Shown here piece by piece: positions 51,445 through 56,643 of a stretch of DNA of 56,643 bases. The first letter of the stretch is position 1. The number at the start of each line of letters is the position of its first letter. The position numbers were made by a program, and so were the translations under genes. The stretch comes from Polaromonas sp. UBA5171 (GTDB lineage Bacteria > Pseudomonadota > Gammaproteobacteria > Burkholderiales > Burkholderiaceae_C), in NCBI GenBank assembly GCA_002413395.1, contig DHWX01000098.1, positions 99,255 to 155,897 of the forward strand, written 5' to 3'. A model generated the notes under the pieces. It worked only from the letters and a program-made list of their open reading frames with translations, had not been told where the DNA came from and did no database searches.

Positions 51445-52584
51445 ATGAAAAAGTATTTATGGGTTTTTGCGCTATCAGCTCTGGCGCTCGGCGCGTGCGG
51501 CAAAAGGGAAGATGCGGCGGCTCCAGTGAGCAGCGCGCCGGCTGCTGCCGCCACTGAAGAGAAGGTGCTCAATATCTATAACTGGCCAGACTACATCGCT
51601 AGGGACATGGTGGCGAATTTCGAGAAGGAAACCGGCATCAAGGTGAATTATCAGACCTTTGAAAACAACGAGGCTTTGCACGCCAAACTGGTGGCGGGAA
51701 ATACCGGTTATGACCTGGTGGTTCCCGGTGCCGTGTTTGCCAAGCCTCAGATTGATGGCGGCCTGCTCATGAAGCTGGACAAGTCGAAAATTGCCAACTA
51801 TGGCAATCTGGACCCGGCCATCATGGAGAAGCTCGGCACTATTGATCCGGGCAACGCCTACCTTGTGCCATGGGCCTGGAGTTTTGCCACGGTAGGGATC
51901 AACAAAGGCAAGGTGGTCAAGGCGCTGGGCAGCATGCCTATGCCGGGAAACGCCTGGGAGCTGGTGTTCAATCCGGTCTATACCGCCAAGCTTAAGTCCT
52001 GTGGCATTGCCTACCTCGACTCGCCGACCGAAGTGATTCCGCCGGCCATGCACTATTTGGGCAAGAACGCCTATTCGAATGACCCGGCCGACCACAAGGC
52101 GGCCGGCGAGATGCTGGCCAAGGTGCGCCCGGACATCCGCATGTTCTCCAGCACCATGATCGATGATCTGGCGAGTGGCAAAGCCTGCGTGGTGCTGGGA
52201 TGGGCGGGTGACATCAACATTGCGCGCGCGCGCGCCATCGAAAACAGGAACGGGAACGACATTGAGGCGTTGCTGCCCAGCACGGGGGGCCTGATTTTTT
52301 TTGACACCCTGGCTATCCCGAAGGATGCCAAGCACCCGAACAATGCGCTGGCCTTCATCAACTACTACCTGCGACCGGAGGTTTCCGCATCACTGACCAA
52401 TGAACTCGGTTATGCCACCGCCAACAAGGCCAGCCTGGTTAATGTGAAGCCTGAAATCGCGCGCGATCAGGCCGTGTTCCCGGACGCCGTGAACCTGCAA
52501 AAAATGATTGCTCCCGGGAGCTTTGGCAATGAAGCGCGTGAATCCATGAGCAACGTGTTTACGCTGTTCAAGAAAGGCCGCTGA
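51445..52584 (+). CDS. potF: putrescine-type ABC transporter substrate-binding lipoprotein
   Basis: A 379-residue PotF/SpuD-like binding protein. The start at 51445 gives a short signal peptide with the lipobox LGAC (Cys18), so it is likely a lipoprotein, whereas E. coli PotF is soluble. The mature part opens VLNIYNWPDYIARDMVANFE, the conserved start of this family. It is the first of four genes of a complete importer. Putrescine is inferred from family. Confidence 0.92.
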   Translation: MKKYLWVFALSALALGACGKREDAAAPVSSAPAAAATEEKVLNIYNWPDYIARDMVANFEKETGIKVNYQTFENNEALHAKLVAGNTGYDLVVPGAVFAKPQIDGGLLMKLDKSKIANYGNLDPAIMEKLGTIDPGNAYLVPWAWSFATVGINKGKVVKALGSMPMPGNAWELVFNPVYTAKLKSCGIAYLDSPTEVIPPAMHYLGKNAYSNDPADHKAAGEMLAKVRPDIRMFSSTMIDDLASGKACVVLGWAGDINIARARAIENRNGNDIEALLPSTGGLIFFDTLAIPKDAKHPNNALAFINYYLRPEVSASLTNELGYATANKASLVNVKPEIARDQAVFPDAVNLQKMIAPGSFGNEARESMSNVFTLFKKGR

Positions 52585-52601
52585 GTTTTCCGGCGACCGT
52601 C

Positions 52602-53705
52602 ATGAATCTGCCCACATCGCGCAGCGATGGATTTTTACGGACCGATCAACTGGTCAAGCGCTTTGATGGCGTAGCGGCTGTTGACGATGTGTCGCTGTCC
52701 ATTCACAAGGGCGAAATTTTTGCCTTGCTCGGCAGTTCGGGTTGCGGCAAATCGACCCTGCTGCGAATGCTGGCGGGGTTTGAGAAGCCGAGTTCGGGCA
52801 GCGTCATTCTCAATGGCGTGGACATCGGGTCGTTTGCGCCTTACGAGCGTCCCATCAACATGATGTTCCAGTCGTATGCCCTGTTCCCGCATCTGAGCAT
52901 TTGGGACAATATTGCCTTTGGTCTCAAGCGCGAGGGGATGCCCAGGGCGCAGATTGCGGCGCGGGTCGCGGAGATGCTCGCGCTGGTGCAACTGGAGGCG
53001 TTTGCCCAACGCAAGCCGCATCAGCTTTCGGGTGGCCAGCAGCAACGCGTGGCGCTGGCGCGCAGCCTGGCCAGAAAGCCGCAGTTGCTGCTGCTCGACG
53101 AGCCGCTGGGCGCGCTCGACAAGAAACTGCGCGAGCGCACACAGTTTGAGCTGGTCAATATCCTGGAGTCGGTGGGGGTGACCTGTGTCATGGTGACGCA
53201 CGACCAGGAGGAGGCGATGGCGATGGCCTCACGCATTGCGGTTATGAGCCATGGCCGCGTGCTGCAGGTGGGCACGCCCAGGGAAATCTATGAACACCCG
53301 AATTGCCGCTTTGTGGCCGACTTTATCGGTAACGTCAATTTGATGGAAGGCGAGTTCACCGTCGATGAGGCGGACCGCTGTGAAGTGACCACCGGGCACG
53401 GCGTGGTGAGCGTGGGGCACGGCATCAGCGGCAGTCTGGGCATGTCGGTGGCTGTTGCACTGCGGCCGGAGAAAATTCATATTGCCAAAACCCGGCCTGA
53501 TGTACCGGTCAATCTGTTCAGCGGTAAGGTGCGTGAAATTGCCTATTTCGGCAGTTACAACACCTATATTGTGGAAATGAGCGGCGGCAGCATCATGAAA
53601 ATCATGGAGACCAATACCACGCGGCATGAAAGCAGCGTGATCACCTGGGATGACCCGGTTTTTTTCTGGTGGGATGACGCTGCACCCGTGGTGCTGACCC
53701 AATAA
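52602..53705 (+). CDS. potG: polyamine ABC transporter ATP-binding protein
   Basis: A 367-residue ATPase of the PotA/PotG class: Walker A GSSGCGKST (about 46-54), Q-loop MMFQSYALFPHL, signature LSGGQQQRVALARSL, Walker B LLLLDEPLGALD, H-loop VTHDQEEA, and a C-terminal TOBE regulatory domain (about 280-367). It follows the binding-protein gene by 17 bp. Confidence 0.95.
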   Translation: MNLPTSRSDGFLRTDQLVKRFDGVAAVDDVSLSIHKGEIFALLGSSGCGKSTLLRMLAGFEKPSSGSVILNGVDIGSFAPYERPINMMFQSYALFPHLSIWDNIAFGLKREGMPRAQIAARVAEMLALVQLEAFAQRKPHQLSGGQQQRVALARSLARKPQLLLLDEPLGALDKKLRERTQFELVNILESVGVTCVMVTHDQEEAMAMASRIAVMSHGRVLQVGTPREIYEHPNCRFVADFIGNVNLMEGEFTVDEADRCEVTTGHGVVSVGHGISGSLGMSVAVALRPEKIHIAKTRPDVPVNLFSGKVREIAYFGSYNTYIVEMSGGSIMKIMETNTTRHESSVITWDDPVFFWWDDAAPVVLTQ

Positions 53706-53722
53706 GCGGTGACGTGACGGCC

Positions 53723-54664
53723 ATGAAAATCCCCAGCTGGCTCCGCATCAACCCTGGGCGACGTTTCGTCATTGGCGTGCCCTATGCCTGGCTGCTGCTG
53801 TTTTTTGCATTGCCATTCCTGATTCTGCTGCGCATCAGCGTAACCGATATGGGCAACGGAGTGGATCCTTTTGCCCCATTGATTGAAACGCTGTCGGGTT
53901 CGTGGCACATTCTGCTACGCTTCGAAAACTACGTCTCCATCTTCAGCGATGCGGGGCTGGGCGCTGCCGGTGGATTTGGCAACACCATCTATCTGGAGGC
54001 CTACAGGACTTCCCTGAAGTACGCCTTTTTAACCACGCTTTTCTGCTTGCTGATTGGCTATCCGTTTGCCTACTTTATCGTCCGCTCACGGCCGTCGGTT
54101 CGCCCAGCGCTGCTGATGCTGGTCATGCTGCCGTTCTGGACTTCCTTTTTGCTGCGGGTGTATGCGTGGAAAGGAATCCTGGCGGACCAGGGCGTTCTCA
54201 ACAACCTGCTGCTTTCGCTCGGCATCATCCATGAGCCGCTGGTGATGCTCTACAGTGATGTCTCCATGCTGGTCGGTATGACCTATGTGTATCTCCCCTT
54301 CATGATCCTGCCGCTGTATGCCAACCTGGTGAAGATGGACCTTCGCCTGCTGGAAGCGGCCCATGATCTGGGCGCGAGTCCCTGGAAGGCGTTCTGGTTG
54401 ATTACCGTGCCGCTGAGCAAGTCGGGAATCATCGCGGGAACCATGCTGGTGTTCATTCCGGCTGTCGGCGAGTTCGTGATTCCGTCATTGCTGGGTGGCT
54501 CTGAAAACATCATGATTGGCCGCGTGGTGTGGGATGAGATGTTCAGCAGCAACAACTGGCCGCGGGCGGCTGCGCTGTCGGTCGTGATGATCCTTCTTGT
54601 TCTGGTGCCGCTGGCTTATTACTACCGCAACGTCAACGGACGCGATGTCCGCCGGGAGTCCTGA
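53723..54664 (+). CDS. potH: polyamine ABC transporter permease (PotH-like)
   Basis: A 313-residue permease with six hydrophobic segments and the EAA coupling loop EAAHDLGASPWKAFWLITVP in its second half. A GTG at 53714 is an alternative in-frame start three codons upstream. Its stop at 54662-54664 lies one base before the next start, so the two permeases are translationally coupled. Confidence 0.94.
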   Translation: MKIPSWLRINPGRRFVIGVPYAWLLLFFALPFLILLRISVTDMGNGVDPFAPLIETLSGSWHILLRFENYVSIFSDAGLGAAGGFGNTIYLEAYRTSLKYAFLTTLFCLLIGYPFAYFIVRSRPSVRPALLMLVMLPFWTSFLLRVYAWKGILADQGVLNNLLLSLGIIHEPLVMLYSDVSMLVGMTYVYLPFMILPLYANLVKMDLRLLEAAHDLGASPWKAFWLITVPLSKSGIIAGTMLVFIPAVGEFVIPSLLGGSENIMIGRVVWDEMFSSNNWPRAAALSVVMILLVLVPLAYYYRNVNGRDVRRES

Positions 54665-54665
54665 C

Positions 54666-55544
54666 ATGCGCAGCCTGTGGCGTTTTGCAGAAAATCAGGC
54701 CGGCCGGCTCTGGCTGGCGCTGGTGTATCTTTTTCTCTACGTCCCGCTGTTTTTTCTCATCGTATTTTCTTTCAACAGCACCCGCCAGGACGGCGTGTTC
54801 ACCGGATTTTCGCTGCGCTGGTATCAGGCGCTGCTGGCCGATTCCCGCCTGGTCGAAGGTTTTTTCCTGTCGCTCAAGGTGGCGCTGCTGACTGGCACGC
54901 TGTCAGTGGTGCTGGGCAGTTTTGCGGCTTTCGTGCTGGTGCGTTACCGGCGTTTTTCCGGGCGCACGCTTTTTTATGGAATGGTCAACGCACCACTGGT
55001 GATGCCCGAGGTCATTGTCGGGCTGTCCCTGCTGCTGCTGATGGTGGCGGTGCAGCGTACCATCGGCTGGCCTGAGCGCGGCTTCATTACCATCGTCACG
55101 GGCCACACCCTGCTGGGCATGGCTTATGCCACCGTGGTGATCCAGTCGCGCCTGAGCGAGATGGACCGCTCGCTTGAAGAGGCCGCCATGGATCTGGGGT
55201 GTCGGCCCCTGCAGGTTTTTTCTCTCGTGACCCTGCCCATGATCGCGCCGGCCCTGGTGTCGGCCTGGTTGCTGGCGTTCACCCTGTCATTTGACGATGT
55301 CGTGATCTCGGAATTTTTGTCGGGGCCGGGCGTGACCACCTTGCCGCAGGTGATTTTCAGCTACGCTCGGCGCGGCGTGAACCCATCCATTTATGCAGCC
55401 GCGACCCTCCTGATCGGCGCGGTGTCGCTGGGCATCGTCTCCTACAGCGTGTACATGGTGCGCCGGCAGCGGCGGCTGGACCGTGAAGTCAGCGCGGCCC
55501 TGCATACGGAGCAGGCTTTCCCTGACACCGCTCGGGCAAGGTAG
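54666..55544 (+). CDS. potI: polyamine ABC transporter permease (PotI-like)
   Basis: A 292-residue permease, partner of the previous one, with six hydrophobic segments and the EAA loop EEAAMDLGCRPLQVFSLVTL. The start at 54666 (MRSLWRFAENQAG) is chosen over an upstream ATG at 54597 that would overlap the PotH gene. The last 56 bp overlap the end of the convergent EamA gene. Confidence 0.93.
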   Translation: MRSLWRFAENQAGRLWLALVYLFLYVPLFFLIVFSFNSTRQDGVFTGFSLRWYQALLADSRLVEGFFLSLKVALLTGTLSVVLGSFAAFVLVRYRRFSGRTLFYGMVNAPLVMPEVIVGLSLLLLMVAVQRTIGWPERGFITIVTGHTLLGMAYATVVIQSRLSEMDRSLEEAAMDLGCRPLQVFSLVTLPMIAPALVSAWLLAFTLSFDDVVISEFLSGPGVTTLPQVIFSYARRGVNPSIYAAATLLIGAVSLGIVSYSVYMVRRQRRLDREVSAALHTEQAFPDTARAR

Positions 55545-56436
55545 CCAGCACCACCCCGGCGAGCGCGATGGAGAAGGCACCCGCCTGCATGCGGCTCAGG
55601 GTTTCGCCCAAGGCAATGACACCCACCGCCGCCGCGCTGACAGGCAGCATGACAGTAAACACGCCAGCCTGGTTGGCGGGAATGGTTTTGAGCCCGGTCA
55701 TCCACAGCCAGACCGTCCACACGCTGGCGGCCAGCGAATAAAACAGCAGCAGCAGCCAGTTCGAAGGCTGCACCCGGCTAAAGTCAAAACCCCAGGCCAT
55801 CCACAGACCGAGCGGCGTGATCAATGCAAAGCCCCAGAGGTTGATGAGCGCCGTGATGCGCTTGGGGCTGAGCACGCCCGTGAGTTTTTTCCCTATCACC
55901 GCATACGATGCCTCGCACAGCACGGCACCCACCAGCAACAGATTGCCGAGCCAGGTATTTCCAGATAAAAAATTAGTCGTCATTCCTTTGGTTGCCTGCG
56001 CAATAAACTCCTGCTTTGATAGCGATACCAAAGCAATCCCGATCACGGCACAGGCCACTGCCCCCCAGACGCGCGCGCTCACCCGTTCGCGCAGAAACAG
56101 CCAGCTCAGCACTGCCACGGCGGCCGGGATGGATGCCATGATGACACCGGCAGCCACTGCGCTGGTCATGCTTACGCCAGACAGCATGAAGATCGTAAAC
56201 AGGAAGTTACCCAGAAACGACTCGAGAAACAGCAGGCGCCGTGTCTGGCCGCTGATGGCCACCTCAAGGGAGGGTTTTTTGAGCCAATGCAGCATGGCCA
56301 GGCCACCAATACCAAAGCGCAGCCAGCCCAGCAGGAAGACTGGCAGCACGGCCACCAGAGGTTTGGAAAGCGCCACATAGCTGCCCACCAAACACATACT
56401 GAGCGCGAGGCAGGCATACGCCATAATCCGGTTCAT
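55489..56436 (-). CDS. EamA/DMT-family membrane transporter
   Basis: A 315-residue protein with ten hydrophobic segments arranged as two EamA domains, for example VGSYVALSKPLVAVLPVFLL and ANQAGVFTVMLPVSAAAVGV. Members export amino acids or other metabolites; the substrate is unknown. The ATG at 56436 (MNRIMAYACL) with AGGA upstream is preferred over 56529. From 56437 to the window end no gene is convincing; a GGGAGG followed by ATG at 56639 may begin one beyond the window. Confidence 0.85.
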   Translation of the reverse strand: MNRIMAYACLALSMCLVGSYVALSKPLVAVLPVFLLGWLRFGIGGLAMLHWLKKPSLEVAISGQTRRLLFLESFLGNFLFTIFMLSGVSMTSAVAAGVIMASIPAAVAVLSWLFLRERVSARVWGAVACAVIGIALVSLSKQEFIAQATKGMTTNFLSGNTWLGNLLLVGAVLCEASYAVIGKKLTGVLSPKRITALINLWGFALITPLGLWMAWGFDFSRVQPSNWLLLLFYSLAASVWTVWLWMTGLKTIPANQAGVFTVMLPVSAAAVGVIALGETLSRMQAGAFSIALAGVVLATLPERCQGKPAPYAGPR

Positions 56437-56643
56437 AAAATTTGATATTCCTGTTGCACCGACCGTTCGGCCAGGCGGTTTGAATTGCTGCACTGGTGCA
56501 CTTACAGGCCCGGCGCAGCGTCGAATCATGCCTCAATTTCAGCAACAAAATTTTGGGGTTGATCGAGACACTGAAATGATGCATCCACCTGTTGCTTGTT
56601 ATTTTTTTGTCAATGGCACATCCTGCGCCAGGGAGGCCATGCT

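Noticed and set aside
1..56643. tRNA, rRNA, CRISPR array or prophage
   Set aside because: No T-loop GGTTCRA-like sequence in a cloverleaf context, no spaced identical repeats, and no phage structural or integrase gene was seen on reading both strands. A tRNA scan could still find something missed by eye.
56573..56643. Possible gene starting near the right edge
   Set aside because: ATG codons at 56576 and 56639 exist, and GGGAGG precedes the latter, but too little sequence remains to judge.

Overview
The window is one stretch of a betaproteobacterial chromosome, most likely Burkholderiales, family Comamonadaceae (Polaromonas/Rhodoferax-like). The assignment rests on gene content and style: the lptFG/pepA/holC neighbourhood, a small Trp-rich protein, a CysB regulator beside a methionine aminotransferase, an acrAB-oprM-type pump, and a GC-rich palindromic element inside hrpA that resembles interspersed repeats I associate with this family. 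No sequence search was run. Most of the window is housekeeping metabolism, with short patches of gene debris between intact blocks. No tRNA, rRNA, CRISPR array, prophage or intact insertion sequence was seen.

Layout. 1-660: remnants of a 1-Cys peroxiredoxin and an NhaP-type antiporter. 0.7-4.1 kb: dsbB, then on the minus strand a FetAB-like exporter and a phosphoribosyltransferase/hydrolase pair. 4.2-7.8 kb: small ORFs, a 122-residue membrane protein, and a minus-strand operon of a four-repeat membrane protein, an OmpR-type regulator and a histidine kinase. 7.8-8.5 kb: transposase tails. 8.5-9.6 kb: an orphan LivK-type binding protein. 9.8-12.0 kb: pepA-holC-small ORF (minus). 12.1-17.2 kb: lptF-lptG, a CbiX-like protein, a CysB-type regulator, a methionine aminotransferase and a DUF3309-like peptide (plus). 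17.3-22.6 kb: hrpA and a degenerate-GGDEF membrane protein (minus). 22.8-25.3 kb: argA, a PepSY-like protein and a PAP2 phosphatase.

25.3-28.4 kb is a small metal-transport block bounded by debris: an Nramp-related transporter with a 20-bp perfect palindrome upstream, and a UPF0016 Mn2+ exporter preceded by a clear yybP-ykoY manganese riboswitch. 28.4-35.8 kb: a conserved hypothetical gene, then a TetR repressor divergent from an RND efflux operon, with a perfect inverted-repeat operator candidate. 35.9-39.8 kb: murI and class I fumarase (minus), divergent from class II fumC (plus). 40.0-46.6 kb: acs, cytochrome c, a Trp-rich protein, ilvD, a divergent LysR regulator, and lgt. 46.8-50.7 kb: a malonate block (malonyl-CoA decarboxylase, a frameshifted enoyl-CoA hydratase, a malonyl-CoA synthetase-like ligase). 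50.8-56.4 kb: a universal stress protein, a complete putrescine-type ABC importer (potFGHI-like) and an EamA transporter.

The most notable points are the in-frame repeat element inside hrpA, the four-repeat membrane protein coupled to a two-component system, the riboswitch/palindrome/divergent-Nramp metal block, and a LysR regulator with an extra in-frame segment. I did not find a clearly new multi-gene defence or mobile system.
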